This document shows positions 27,026 to 35,745 of a stretch of 64,000 nucleotides of DNA, one piece after another. Location of the stretch: contig DUMA01000001.1 in assembly GCA_012840135.1 (NCBI GenBank), positions 39,649 to 103,648 of the forward strand, written 5' to 3'. The notes below the pieces were generated by a model, which worked only from the letters and a program-made list of their open reading frames with translations, ran no database searches and was not told the origin of the DNA. The translations under genes and the position numbers were made by a program. This DNA is from Thermoanaerobacterales bacterium. GTDB lineage: Bacteria; Bacillota; Thermosediminibacteria; Thermosediminibacterales; Tepidanaerobacteraceae. The first letter of the stretch is position 1; each line of letters starts with the position of its first letter.

Positions 27026-27741
27026 AAGACCTGGATCCCCGCACAAAAATCATAATCGTCGCGGTCCTTTCCACCCTAGCCGTTGTCGAAAAAAGGCCGG
27101 AAGTGCTTTTTATAATATGGATGGCTACTCTTGCGCTGCTATCCGCCTTTTCCATATCCGTTGCCGGCTCCTTTAAAAAGCTCCGGCGCTTTATCACACT
27201 TTTTGCAAGTCTCGTGCTGATACAGAGTATGTTTTCACCGGCGGGAAGCCCCATCGTCACCCTGGGCGGTGTCGGGATAATTACCACCGGGGGCGTCCTG
27301 ACGGGCCTTTCGGTGATTTTACGCATGTTTATAATAATATCATCGGCTTTGATCCTCTCCACATCCAGCTCTGCGGAGATAGTTTACGGCCTGGTATCCT
27401 GGAAAATGCCTTATGAACTGGCTTTTATGGTGTTTCTTGCCGTAAGATTCCTGCCTGTATTGATGGAGGAAATGGGAGATTCCATAACGGCCATACAGCT
27501 TTCCGGGGCCGACTTGAAGCGAATTCCTATGAGGCACAGGATATCCCTCTACACTTATATATTCATGCCGGTGGTGACGGCGACCCTGCTGAGGGCACGG
27601 CAGATTTCCATAGCCATGGAATCCCGGGCTTTCGGGGCATATCCTTCCAGAACCTTCCACCGGAAACTGATTATGAAACCAAAAGACTGGATGGTTGCCA
27701 TTATAACCCTGGCGGCCGGAGCATTTGTTATAATATGGTAG
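27022..27741 (+). CDS. ECF transporter transmembrane (T) component
   Basis: 239-residue CbiQ/EcfT-type membrane protein. It starts MKDLDPRTKIIIVAVLST and shows hydrophobic segments plus the coupling motif ISIAMESRAFGAYPSRT (Ala-x-x-x-Arg-Ala-x-Gly) that docks onto the ATPases. The TTG start overlaps the previous stop (TTGA). With the S, A and A' genes it completes a dedicated four-gene ECF transporter. Confidence 0.93.
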   Translation: MKDLDPRTKIIIVAVLSTLAVVEKRPEVLFIIWMATLALLSAFSISVAGSFKKLRRFITLFASLVLIQSMFSPAGSPIVTLGGVGIITTGGVLTGLSVILRMFIIISSALILSTSSSAEIVYGLVSWKMPYELAFMVFLAVRFLPVLMEEMGDSITAIQLSGADLKRIPMRHRISLYTYIFMPVVTATLLRARQISIAMESRAFGAYPSRTFHRKLIMKPKDWMVAIITLAAGAFVIIW

Positions 27742-27754
27742 GTGAGAATTGTTT

Positions 27755-28199
27755 ATGAAGGTGTTTTCTGTATACGGCATTACAAAATCCGGCAAGACAA
27801 CTACTATTGAAAACATAATAAGGGAATTAAAGCGGCGGGGATACACCGTGGGTTCCGTCAAAGAGATCCATTATGAGAAGTTCGCCATCGATACGGAAGG
27901 CACCAACACAGACAGGCATCGCAGGGCAGGGGCGGAACCGGTGACGGCCCGCGGGCACTTTGAAACGCGGCCTGTGCGGCAAAAACTGTCGCCAGATGGC
28001 CGCAGATATACTGAGAGGCAGGGCGACGAGGGATGATTGCAAGGCTGCCCGGGGGTCCGTGGAAGTGTTGATAAACGGCAAACCGTTGATTATGGTGCCC
28101 TTTGTCCAGAATATGATAGAATCGGTGGTGAGGGCTATGCTTTCCCAGCTCAAAGGTTATGAAAAGGGGGATATTTCCGTTGTTATTCGCCGGAATTGA
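27755..28199 (+). pseudogene. mobB-like gene with internal deletion and frameshift
   Basis: The N-terminal part MKVFSVYGITKSGKTTTIENIIRELKRRGYTVGSVKEIHY with a P-loop is that of MobB, the GTPase helper for molybdopterin guanine dinucleotide synthesis. That frame runs through RAGAEPVTARG and then ends in unrelated residues at 28036. In another frame from about 27960, RGLCGKNCRQMAADILRGRATRDDC and NPF-like VPFVQNMIESVVRAMLSQLKGYEKGDI match the C-terminal Cys-rich tail of long MobB proteins. The middle (about 80-100 codons) is missing, so the gene is broken. It closes the ECF operon and is the main hint of a molybdopterin link. Confidence 0.75.
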
Positions 28200-28200
28200 T

Positions 28201-28824
28201 ATGAAGATATTGGAGCATTTTCCCAGCCGCCGCCATAGCGTTTATAAAGTGAAACTGCGGCTGAGAAATAACATAATGCCGGCGGTCCTGAAAATATTTA
28301 AAGGGGAAAAGGCTGCCAGTCTTTGCCAGGCAGAATGTGAAAATCTGCTGAAACTGTCCGATAGAGGCATCAGGGTGCCCCGGGTGCTGGAAAGGGATGA
28401 AAAAGCGCTGCTCATGGAATACCTGGAAGGGGTGCCGGTGAGCAGCCTCGCTCAGAGTCTCGATATGGGTTCCTGGATTGAAGAGACGGCATGCTGGCTT
28501 GTGCAGCTGCACGGCGAAAAAATCGGCTCAAAGAGCCTATTAAAGGGAGATGCCAATCTGAGAAATTTCATTTTTTTCGGAGGGAAAACCTTCGGCATAG
28601 ATTTTGAAGAAATGGACTGCGGCGACTTTCGGCAGGATCTGGCGGAAGTCTGCTTTTTTTTATTGACCGACGACCCCTCCCTCACCCCGGAAAAAGACCA
28701 GATGGTGCGAAGATTCCTGAAGACCTACGAAAAACATGCGGGCATATCCATTGAAGACATGGATAAGTTCATTCTGGAAAGCAGAAGCAGGGCTAGAATA
28801 AGGAGAAAATGCTTTAGAAAATGA
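28201..28824 (+). CDS. Small lipopolysaccharide-kinase/RIO-like kinase
   Basis: 207 residues from the ATG at 28201 (GGAA site; the frame opens at 28159). It has the order of a kinase fold: PAVLKIFKGEKA (ATP-site Lys), AECENLLKLSDRGIRVPRVL, LLMEYLEGVPV hinge, LLKGDANLRNFIF (catalytic loop with Asp and Asn) and FGIDFEEMDCGDFRQDLAEVCFF (metal-binding Asp). This resembles the WaaP/RIO/Bud32-type small kinases. The substrate is unknown. The gene follows the mobB remnant at once and is likely the last gene of the ECF operon. Confidence 0.75.
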   Translation: MKILEHFPSRRHSVYKVKLRLRNNIMPAVLKIFKGEKAASLCQAECENLLKLSDRGIRVPRVLERDEKALLMEYLEGVPVSSLAQSLDMGSWIEETACWLVQLHGEKIGSKSLLKGDANLRNFIFFGGKTFGIDFEEMDCGDFRQDLAEVCFFLLTDDPSLTPEKDQMVRRFLKTYEKHAGISIEDMDKFILESRSRARIRRKCFRK

Positions 28825-28859
28825 GATTTTTGAAGTTTATCATGTGAAATAAAAACTGT

Positions 28860-28888
28860 TTGTTTTAGCTTGTAAGTGCTGCTATAAT
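28860..28888 (+). promoter_or_regulatory. SigA promoter ahead of the RocB-type peptidase
   Basis: TTGTTT (28860-28865), 17 bases, TATAAT (28883-28888). Confidence 0.68.
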
Positions 28889-28965
28889 ATCATTGAAGCG
28901 TTTTAAAGCACTTCAGCCATTTCAGATTCTGCGGCATAATCTTTTATACAAAAGGGGTGGAATAT

Positions 28966-30603
28966 TTGATCGAAAACAGCCGTGAGGGCATATTTAAACT
29001 TATGCTGGAACTTGTGTCTATCCCAAGTATTTCGGAAACTACCGGGGAACTGGAGATGGCAGGGTTGATCTATCGGAAACTGGCGGAACTTCCTTACTTT
29101 AAAGAAAATCCCGAGCATCTGAAGCTGCTTCCTGTAAAAAACGATCCGCTGGGGCGCCAGGCGGTTTTTGCCGTAGTGAAGGCCGGCTCCGGGGTGTCGA
29201 GGACCGTGATCCTGACAGGCCACTACGATGTGGTGGATGCGGAGGGATGCGGTGCCCTGAAGCCCTATGCCTTTGATCCGCTGGAATATACCCGGCGGCT
29301 TTCCTTCGAAGAACTTCCGGAGGATGCCAGGAAAGATCTAGAATCGGGCAATTATATCTTCGGTCGCGGCGTTTCGGACATGAAGTGCGGCATTGCCATC
29401 GAAATGGCGCTGCTTTCGGAGGCGTCCTGCAATCCGGCGGGGCTCAAGATAAATCTTGCCTTTCTGGCTGTGCCCGATGAGGAAAACAATTCGGCCGGCA
29501 TGAGGGGAGCCGTATCACATCTGGTGGATTTGCAGAAAGAAATGGGCCTCGAATATATTGCCGCCATCAACTGTGAGCCTTCCGGCCCGGGAGTACCGGA
29601 TGACGAATCTAGGTACATATTCACCGGCACCGTGGGCAAAATAATGCCATTGTTTTACATGGTGGGAAAAGAGACCCATGTGGGAGAATATTTTGAAGGG
29701 CTGAATGCAAACCTTCTGGCTTCATGTCTGAATCTGGTGCTGGAGGCAAATCCAGATTTTGCTGACGCACATGGAAGGGAGGTCTTTCCGCCGCCTGCAT
29801 GCCTGAAGCTCAAGGACCTCAGGGATGCCTATTACGTTACCCTGCCCGAGAGGGCTGTGGCTTACTACAATATGCTCATCACATCCACCACCCCTTCCCG
29901 TGTCCTGGAAGACATGAAAAAGGCTGCGGAGGAAGCTTTTAGCATGGCCATTGCCCACCTGAAGAAAGCTGCAGAGGCCTATTCCCAAAAGACGGGCAAA
30001 ACCATTGAAATCCCCTGGCATCCGAAAGTCATCACGTACAAAGAACTTGTCGAAGAAGTACGCCGGAATTTCCCGGGAAATATGTCGGAATATGTGAAAC
30101 AATACATCGAATCACTGCCGGATGGCCTCGATGCAAGGGATAAAGCCATTTCGCTCGCTGGCGAGCTCATGAAACATTATCCGCACAGGAGCCCCATGAT
30201 AGTTGTGGGATTTTTGCCGCCGTATTATCCCCACCGGGCAAACGGTGGTCTTTCGGAAAAAGAAAGGAATGTTTTAAAGGCTGTGGATGAAGTTGTTTCA
30301 ACTGCATCGCGGGACTACGGCATCGACATGAAGGTGATGGATTATTTTGCCGGCATTACGGATCTTAGCTATTTTGGATTCCGGGGAAGGCCGGAAGAAC
30401 TCGGGACCGTTTCGGACAACATGCCGGGTTGGGGATACATATACGACCTTCCGCTGGATGGTCTTTTGCGGCTGGATATTCCGGTTTTAAACATCGGGCC
30501 TTCGGGCAGGGATGATCATAAATATACCGAGAGGCTTGAGCTGGATTATTCTCTGAATGTGGTTCCGAAGCTCCTGAAATGTGCTGTAGAAAGCCTTGGA
30601 TGA
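28966..30603 (+). CDS. M20-family metallopeptidase, RocB-like
   Basis: About 545 residues. Zinc-binding motifs of the M20 family are visible: TGHYDVVDAEG (His, Asp), GRGVSDMKCGIAIEMAL (Asp), AVPDEENNSAGMRGAV (Glu pair) and a C-terminal SGRDDHKYTERL. Length and order match RocB, a protein of arginine-utilisation operons whose precise reaction is unsettled, rather than short ArgE/DapE enzymes. The TTG at 28966 is preferred over the GTG at 28957 because of spacing from AAAGGGG. It appears to be a single gene with its own promoter. Confidence 0.88.
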   Translation: MIENSREGIFKLMLELVSIPSISETTGELEMAGLIYRKLAELPYFKENPEHLKLLPVKNDPLGRQAVFAVVKAGSGVSRTVILTGHYDVVDAEGCGALKPYAFDPLEYTRRLSFEELPEDARKDLESGNYIFGRGVSDMKCGIAIEMALLSEASCNPAGLKINLAFLAVPDEENNSAGMRGAVSHLVDLQKEMGLEYIAAINCEPSGPGVPDDESRYIFTGTVGKIMPLFYMVGKETHVGEYFEGLNANLLASCLNLVLEANPDFADAHGREVFPPPACLKLKDLRDAYYVTLPERAVAYYNMLITSTTPSRVLEDMKKAAEEAFSMAIAHLKKAAEAYSQKTGKTIEIPWHPKVITYKELVEEVRRNFPGNMSEYVKQYIESLPDGLDARDKAISLAGELMKHYPHRSPMIVVGFLPPYYPHRANGGLSEKERNVLKAVDEVVSTASRDYGIDMKVMDYFAGITDLSYFGFRGRPEELGTVSDNMPGWGYIYDLPLDGLLRLDIPVLNIGPSGRDDHKYTERLELDYSLNVVPKLLKCAVESLG

Positions 30604-30717
30604 TGGAAGCAGGGGTCGGGGAAATGAAAGGGTTTTTATCTGAATTGCCGGGGCAAACGTGATTTTGTGATTTTTGATGGGATGGGTGCTTGATTAGAAA
30701 AAATTTTTATTAGTAAA

Positions 30718-30750
30718 TGTCTATACAACTATACATATAAATGATATAAT
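30718..30750 (+). promoter_or_regulatory. nagR promoter with HutC-type operator
   Basis: TGTCTATACA (30718-30727) is a palindrome that fits the GT-N-TA-N-AC operator rule of HutC-subfamily GntR regulators. It overlaps the -35 region, and TATAAT lies at 30745-30750. A related half (ACTATAC) follows at 30728. Autoregulation by the first gene is the simplest reading. Confidence 0.65.
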
Positions 30751-30768
30751 ATATTAGGGTGAGACAGG

Positions 30769-31482
30769 ATGCTGCTGGACAAAAAAAGCCCGATACCCGT
30801 TTATTTTCAACTTAAAAACTTTATAAAGGAAGATATCGAAAGGCGGAAGCTAAAACCCGGCGATCCCATACCGTCCGAAAGGGAATACTGTGAAAAATAC
30901 AAGATAAGTCGCATGACCGTGAGGCAGGCTTTAAAGGAGCTGGAAACTGAAGGGATCATAGTGCGGGAAAGGGGGCGCGGCAGTTTTGTGGCCATACCCC
31001 GGATCGAGCAGGAAGATCTGATGAGCTTTACGGAAATGGTCAGGGCCAGGGGCATGAAGCCGGAGACCGAAATGGTGGAATTTTTGAAAATCCCTGCGGG
31101 GAATCTTTCAACCATGCTGGATGTAAAAGCACAGGACAGTGTTTTTAAAATAACGAGGGTCCGAAAGGCCGATGGGATTCCTGTAGCCCTGGAGACCGTA
31201 TATATTCCCGAGGAATCCGTTCCCCATCTGGAAAAAAAGGATCTCACCGGTTCTCTGTACAATATCCTCAGGGAGGAATACGGCATGGAAGTCAGGGGCT
31301 CAAAGACCAGTTTTTCTGCCGCCATGTCCACGCCTTTTCTGGAAGAGCAGCTCAAACTCGAAGAACCCATGCCTCTTTTAAAAGTGGAAAGCGTAAATTT
31401 TGCGGCCGGATTGACCTATTACGAATTATCCTATTACAGGTCAGACCAGTTTAAAATAACCGTGAACCTGAGTCGGGGATGA
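30769..31482 (+). CDS. nagR: GntR-family regulator of the HutC group, NagR/YvoA-like
   Basis: 237 residues: an N-terminal winged helix (PIPVYFQLKNFIKEDIERRKLKPGDPIPSEREYCEKY, then MTVRQALKELETEGIIVRERGRGSFV) and a C-terminal UTRA ligand domain (VFKITRVRKADGIPVALETVYIPEE). NagR/YvoA proteins repress GlcNAc genes and let go on glucosamine-6-phosphate or GlcNAc-6-phosphate. Position directly before nagB and nagA and the operator in its own promoter support this role. Confidence 0.9.
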   Translation: MLLDKKSPIPVYFQLKNFIKEDIERRKLKPGDPIPSEREYCEKYKISRMTVRQALKELETEGIIVRERGRGSFVAIPRIEQEDLMSFTEMVRARGMKPETEMVEFLKIPAGNLSTMLDVKAQDSVFKITRVRKADGIPVALETVYIPEESVPHLEKKDLTGSLYNILREEYGMEVRGSKTSFSAAMSTPFLEEQLKLEEPMPLLKVESVNFAAGLTYYELSYYRSDQFKITVNLSRG

Positions 31483-31506
31483 GTATTTGAGAATGGAGGT
31501 ATTATT

Positions 31507-32241
31507 ATGGATTTGATAATTGCAAAGGATTATTTGGATTTGAGCCGGCGAGCCTGCCGGATCATCGCATCCGAGATAAAAAAGAAGCCAGACCTTGTGC
31601 TGGGGCTTGCCACCGGGAGCACCCCTCTTGGAACATATCAGGAGCTGGTAAGGCTCTACCGGGAGGAAGGGCTGGATTTCTCGCAAGTGGTGACCTTCAA
31701 CCTCGATGAGTATTACGGTCTTTCAAAGGACAACCCCCAGAGCTATCATTATTACATGTATGAAAATTTCTTCAAACACGTAAACGTAAAACCTGAAAAC
31801 ATCCATATACCCGATGGAACTGCTACAGATGTTGAAGCCGTCTGCCGCAAATACGATGAAGAAATTGCAAGATACGGAGGCATTGACCTGCAGCTTCTGG
31901 GGATAGGCAACAATGGCCATATAGGCTTCAATGAACCGGGAGATGAACTTCTGACCGTCACACATATGACGGAATTGACGGATGATACCATAAGAGCCAA
32001 CTCCAGGTTTTTCAACTCCATAGACGAAGTGCCCAGAAAGGCCATAACCATGGGCCTCGGCACCATCATGCAGGCAAAAAAGATAGTGCTTCTTGCCAGC
32101 GGCAAGAACAAGGCCGGGATAATGGCAGAACTCCTGGATGAGAACGCTGTTTCCACGAAGAACCCTGCTTCCTTTTTGCTGCTCCACAAGGATGTGACGG
32201 TCATCGTTGACGAAGAAGCAGCCAGCTTGCTCAAGAAGTAA
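31507..32241 (+). CDS. nagB: Glucosamine-6-phosphate deaminase
   Basis: Converts glucosamine-6-phosphate to fructose-6-phosphate and ammonia. 244 residues with [29 protein letters not shown] (catalytic Asp), [19 protein letters not shown] (catalytic Asn/His), RANSRFF and [19 protein letters not shown]. It lies 24 bases after nagR with a GGAGG site and is one of three nagB-like genes in the window. The copy at 55676 is a close paralogue by eye; the copy at 62467 is more distant. Confidence 0.96.
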   Translation: MDLIIAKDYLDLSRRACRIIASEIKKKPDLVLGLATGSTPLGTYQELVRLYREEGLDFSQVVTFNLDEYYGLSKDNPQSYHYYMYENFFKHVNVKPENIHIPDGTATDVEAVCRKYDEEIARYGGIDLQLLGIGNNGHIGFNEPGDELLTVTHMTELTDDTIRANSRFFNSIDEVPRKAITMGLGTIMQAKKIVLLASGKNKAGIMAELLDENAVSTKNPASFLLLHKDVTVIVDEEAASLLKK

Positions 32242-32246
32242 TAAAA

Positions 32247-32273
32247 TGAGTCAGGGAACCGTCCCCTGACTCA
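32247..32273. repeat. REP-like palindrome, GGGACGGTTC core with TGAGTCAGGG arms
   Basis: The perfect 10-base arms TGAGTCAGGG and CCCTGACTCA enclose AACCGTC plus C. The core reads GGGACGGTTC on the minus strand, shared with the repeats at 11871 and 18345. An extra TTGACTCAAAA half follows. It sits between nagB and nagA within the operon and could act as a messenger hairpin. Confidence 0.8.
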
Positions 32274-32309
32274 ATTGACTCAAAATCAAATTTGAGGAGG
32301 GATTGGTTT

Positions 32310-33506
32310 ATGTCTGTTCTGATAAAAAACGCACGGATAATCACTCCATACGGGGTCTTAGAAGACCGTGTGGTAGTCGTGAAAGAAGGGAAAATTGTCG
32401 GTATCGTAAAAGAGAGCGAGCCTGACGACGATTCTTTCGACGAAGTAATAGATGCCGGCGGCAGATATCTTTCTCCGGGATTTATCGACATACATAATCA
32501 CGGAAATTCCGGGCATGACGTGATGGAAGCCACATTTGAAGCACTGGACGCCATGGCAAAATTTCATGCAAGTCGCGGTGTGACCGGATTTTTAGCGACT
32601 ACGATGACGGCGTCCCATGATGAAATTAAAGGAGCTTTGAAAAACGTGGCCGGATATATTCAAAAACAGGAAAAATCTTTCGGCAACGAAGGTGTTCGGG
32701 AAAGTTACGGGGCACGGCTGCTGGGCGCCTATCTGGAGGGCCCCTATTTTTCCATGGCAAAAAAGGGTGCCCAGCCACCCGAATATATCAAAAACCCGGA
32801 TATAGGAGAGTTGGAAGATTTAATAGAGGTTTCCGGCAATAACATAAAAGTGGCAGCCATTGCGCCGGAACTTCCCGGGTCGACCGAGGCGATACAGTAT
32901 CTTAGGTCCCGGAGCATAACGGTAAGTGCCGCCCATACCGACGCCACTTATGATGAAGCTATGAAGGGCATCGAGTGTGGCATTACCCAGGTCACGCATG
33001 TGTTCAACGGCATGAGGAGCTTTTCCCACCGGGAGCCGGGCATTGTGGGAGCCGCGCTGACGGATGAGAGGGTGTGCTGCGAGATGATATGTGACGGCAT
33101 ACACCTTCACCCGGCGGCCATGAAGCTGGTGGCCGGTATAAAGGGTAGCGACAGGGTGATACTGATATCCGATGCCATGATGGCCTGCGGTCTTTCCGAC
33201 GGCGAGTATGAACTGGGAGGGCAGAAAGTATTCGTAAAAGACAGAGCGGCGAGGCTTGCCGACGGCACCCTGGCGGGCTCCACCCTGACTCTGGACAGGG
33301 CCGTTTACAATATGGTCCACATGGTGGGGGTTGCGCTTTGCGATGCCGTCCGCATGGTCACCTTGAACCCGGCCAGGGCTATAGGCCTATCCCACAAAAA
33401 AGGCAGTATTGAAACAGGCAAGGATGCGGATCTGGTGATATTCGATGAGAACATAAACATATCGATGGTGATGGTGGCGGGGAGGGAAGCAAAATGGTTT
33501 TTATGA
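32310..33506 (+). CDS. nagA: N-acetylglucosamine-6-phosphate deacetylase
   Basis: Removes acetate from GlcNAc-6-phosphate, feeding NagB. 398 residues from the ATG at 32310 (GAGGAGGG site; the frame opens at 32292). It shows the metal-site order of NagA: PGFIDIHNHGNSGHDVMEA, LGAYLEGPYFSMAKKGAQ (Glu), VSAAHTDATYDEAMKG (His), VTHVFNGMRSFSHREPG (His) and LISDAMMACG (catalytic Asp). It is the only full-length nagA in the window. Confidence 0.96.
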   Translation: MSVLIKNARIITPYGVLEDRVVVVKEGKIVGIVKESEPDDDSFDEVIDAGGRYLSPGFIDIHNHGNSGHDVMEATFEALDAMAKFHASRGVTGFLATTMTASHDEIKGALKNVAGYIQKQEKSFGNEGVRESYGARLLGAYLEGPYFSMAKKGAQPPEYIKNPDIGELEDLIEVSGNNIKVAAIAPELPGSTEAIQYLRSRSITVSAAHTDATYDEAMKGIECGITQVTHVFNGMRSFSHREPGIVGAALTDERVCCEMICDGIHLHPAAMKLVAGIKGSDRVILISDAMMACGLSDGEYELGGQKVFVKDRAARLADGTLAGSTLTLDRAVYNMVHMVGVALCDAVRMVTLNPARAIGLSHKKGSIETGKDADLVIFDENINISMVMVAGREAKWFL

Positions 33507-33536
33507 AATAAAATTACAAAAAAATATTTCTTTAAA

Positions 33537-33565
33537 GAAGGATTTTTTCATAAAGTGTAGAATAT
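33537..33565 (+). promoter_or_regulatory. SigH-like promoter of the rpiR gene
   Basis: GAAGGATTT (33537-33545), 11 bases and GTAGAATAT (33557-33565) match the SigH consensus fully. The same arrangement, nearly base for base, precedes the lacI-type gene at 61198. Confidence 0.72.
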
Positions 33566-33597
33566 AATATATAGATTCTACAAAAACTTATGAAAAA
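33544..33597. promoter_or_regulatory. Long dyad over the rpiR promoter, candidate operator
   Basis: TTTTTCATAA (33544-33553) is mirrored by TTATGAAAAA (33588-33597), and inside it TGTAGAAT (33556-33563) is mirrored by ATTCTACA (33575-33582). The dyad spans the promoter spacer, the -10 and the start region. The outer half-site recurs as TATGAAA/TTTCATA before the PTS EIIA gene at 34471, which suggests a shared RpiR operator. Confidence 0.6.
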
Positions 33598-33612
33598 TAT
33601 AGGGGTGGGCCC

Positions 33613-34455
33613 ATGCCTGGAGATCTGGAAAAAATCCATGCAGTTATAAACAACCTGAAGCCGTCGGAAAAAAAGATAGCAGAGTTCATCCTGAAAAACC
33701 CTCAGGAAATTTCCGAACTTTCCATATCGGAACTTTCCAAAAGGTGCAGGACCAGCGAGGCCAGCGTGGTCAGGTTCTGCAGGACTCTCGGATACAAAGG
33801 CTATCAGGATTTGAAGATAAAGATTTCATCGGATATAACTTTTAAAATGAGAAAGATCCAGGGAGTCGTAAATATAGATGACGACATCGAGACCATAATA
33901 ACTAAAATATCTAAAAACAACATGCAGGCCATAGAAAGCACTATGGATGTAATAAACCGGGAAGAAGTGAAAAGGGCGGCGGATGTGCTTTTGACGGCCA
34001 AAAAAGTGGATTTTTACGGAGTGGGGGCATCAGCCTTTGTAGCTCTGGACGCCATGCACAAATTCATGAGGATAAACAAAGCCTGCACTGCATACCTCGA
34101 TTCCCACATGCAGCTTGCATCCGCCGCAAATCTCACGAAAGACGATGCTGCCGTGGGCATATCCTATTCCGGCCAGACGGCGGATACCGTGGATGCGCTA
34201 AAGCTTGCAAAAAACGCCGGGGCCACCACCATATGCATCACCAGGTTCGGCCATTCACCCATTACCCGCGTGTCCGATATAAAACTGTTTGTGACGGCCA
34301 ACGAGGCCATCTTCAGGAGCGGGGCCATGGCTTCCCGCATAGCCCAGATGAACGTGATAGATATACTATTTTCCATCATAGCCTGCAGGAAATACGACGA
34401 TATAGTCAGATACCTGGAAAATACCAGCGAGGCAGTTTCGATAAGAAAGTATTAA
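33613..34455 (+). CDS. RpiR-family regulator, MurR-like
   Basis: 280 residues: an N-terminal helix-turn-helix (LKPSEKKIAEFILKNPQEISELSISELSKRCRTSEASVVRFCRTLGYKGYQDLKI) and a C-terminal SIS sugar-phosphate domain (VDFYGVGASAFVALDAMHKFMR, DDAAVGISYSGQTADTVDAL). The adjoining PTS and murQ operon makes MurNAc-6-phosphate the likely ligand (inference), as for MurR of E. coli. It has its own SigH-like promoter within a dyad. Confidence 0.88.
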   Translation: MPGDLEKIHAVINNLKPSEKKIAEFILKNPQEISELSISELSKRCRTSEASVVRFCRTLGYKGYQDLKIKISSDITFKMRKIQGVVNIDDDIETIITKISKNNMQAIESTMDVINREEVKRAADVLLTAKKVDFYGVGASAFVALDAMHKFMRINKACTAYLDSHMQLASAANLTKDDAAVGISYSGQTADTVDALKLAKNAGATTICITRFGHSPITRVSDIKLFVTANEAIFRSGAMASRIAQMNVIDILFSIIACRKYDDIVRYLENTSEAVSIRKY

Positions 34456-34470
34456 TTTTTTTTAAGGATT

Positions 34471-34489
34471 TATGAAACATATTTTCATA
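34471..34489. promoter_or_regulatory. Candidate RpiR operator before the mannose-type PTS operon
   Basis: TATGAAA, five bases, TTTCATA: a perfect 7-base inverted repeat in the gap between rpiR and the EIIA gene. The half-site matches the outer arms of the dyad over the rpiR promoter. Confidence 0.58.
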
Positions 34490-34546
34490 TATCTCGATAT
34501 ATAATGTAATATGATTACAAATAAAATTTATATTTCGGAGGAAAGC

Positions 34547-34951
34547 ATGAAAAAAATAGCTCTTGTTTTGATAAGCCACGGCAAAATGGCAGAAGAGACA
34601 TTGAAGAGTGCGCAAATGATCGCAGGCCATATTGATGGAGCATATTCCATATCAATGGATGAAAAGGAGGGAGCAGAAGGTGTTGCAAGAAAAATAAGGG
34701 AGGTGATGGATGACTTAAAAAATTATGAAAGCATACTGGTGATGGTGGACCTTATAGGTGGGACACCGTCCAACGTGGCCGTCAAGGAATTATTTAAGGC
34801 AAATCATGTCGAAATAGTCAGCGGTTTTAACCTCGGAATGGTTCTGGAGTTTGCCACATCTTCACTGCAGGACATAGGACAGCTAAAAGACTATCTCATC
34901 GAGATAGGAAAGAATGGCATAAAAGATGTATTTGGCGAAATGAGAAAATAG
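34547..34951 (+). CDS. PTS EIIA component, mannose family
   Basis: 134 residues from the ATG at 34547 (CGGAGGAAAG site). MKKIALVLISHGKMAEET carries the phosphorylated His in SHG, and VDLIGGTPSNVAVKEL is the EIIA-Man signature. It receives phosphate from HPr and passes it to the separately encoded EIIB. First structural gene of the operon EIIA-IIC-IID-IIB-hydrolase-murQ. Confidence 0.94.
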   Translation: MKKIALVLISHGKMAEETLKSAQMIAGHIDGAYSISMDEKEGAEGVARKIREVMDDLKNYESILVMVDLIGGTPSNVAVKELFKANHVEIVSGFNLGMVLEFATSSLQDIGQLKDYLIEIGKNGIKDVFGEMRK

Positions 34952-34977
34952 CGAAGCAATAAAAGGGAGGGGACATT

Positions 34978-35745
34978 ATGGAAATTTCCTTATGGCAGAT
35001 CATATTCTTATCATTGTACGCTTTTGTGGCTCAGCTGGATGCATTGAGCCTTCAAATCTCCCTTGGGGTGCCTTTAATGGCCGGTTTTGTTACGGGCCTG
35101 GTAATGGGTGATGTGTCCATGGGGCTCACTGTGGGCGCCACACTCCAACTAATGGTGCTGGGGGTGGCCACTTACGGCGGAGCCACTGTGCCCGATTTCA
35201 TGTCTGCCGCAATCATAGGTACAGCTTTTGCAATAATGTCGGGGCAGAATGTGGAGTTTGCTCTTGGAATAGCTTTGCCGATAGGGCTTTTGCTAACCCA
35301 ACTGGATATACTGGCAAGACTTTCTAACACCTACTTTCAGCATAAGGCCGACAGGTACGCCGAGGAAGGCAATCCCGATGGTGTGGCCAGGATGAACCTT
35401 CTGGGAATCTTCCCGTGGGGCCTGAGCCGTGCCATTCCGGTATTTTTGGGACTGTATTTCGGCAGCGACGTGGTCAAAGCCATAACCGCGTATCTGCCCC
35501 AGTGGCTCATGGGCGGCCTGAAGGTCGCAGGCGGCATCCTTCCTGCCATGGGTATTGCTATATTGATGAGATATCTCCCGCTTAGAAAATTCTATCCTTT
35601 CATGATCATAGGCTTTGTAATGGCGGCTTTCATGAAAGTAAGTCTGATAGGTATAGCACTTTTAGGTTTTGCACTGGCAGCCGCCTATCTTTACCTTAAA
35701 GGTGATTTAAAGCCACAGGCGGAAGGAGGAGACATCGATGACTGA
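34978..35745 (+). CDS. PTS EIIC component, mannose family
   Basis: 255-residue membrane subunit with PTS-IIC features: AFVAQLDALSLQISLGVPLMAGFVTGLVMGDVSMGLTVGATLQLMVLGVATYGGATVPD, then GLSRAIPVFLGLYFG. With EIID it forms the sugar channel. It overlaps the EIID gene by 8 bases. The genetic neighbourhood points to an amino sugar or MurNAc rather than mannose. Confidence 0.93.
   Translation: MEISLWQIIFLSLYAFVAQLDALSLQISLGVPLMAGFVTGLVMGDVSMGLTVGATLQLMVLGVATYGGATVPDFMSAAIIGTAFAIMSGQNVEFALGIALPIGLLLTQLDILARLSNTYFQHKADRYAEEGNPDGVARMNLLGIFPWGLSRAIPVFLGLYFGSDVVKAITAYLPQWLMGGLKVAGGILPAMGIAILMRYLPLRKFYPFMIIGFVMAAFMKVSLIGIALLGFALAAAYLYLKGDLKPQAEGGDIDD

Noticed and set aside
28889..28906. TTGAAGCGTTTTAA, cre-like (CcpA) sequence before the RocB-type gene
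   Set aside because: The spacing within the consensus is off by one base.
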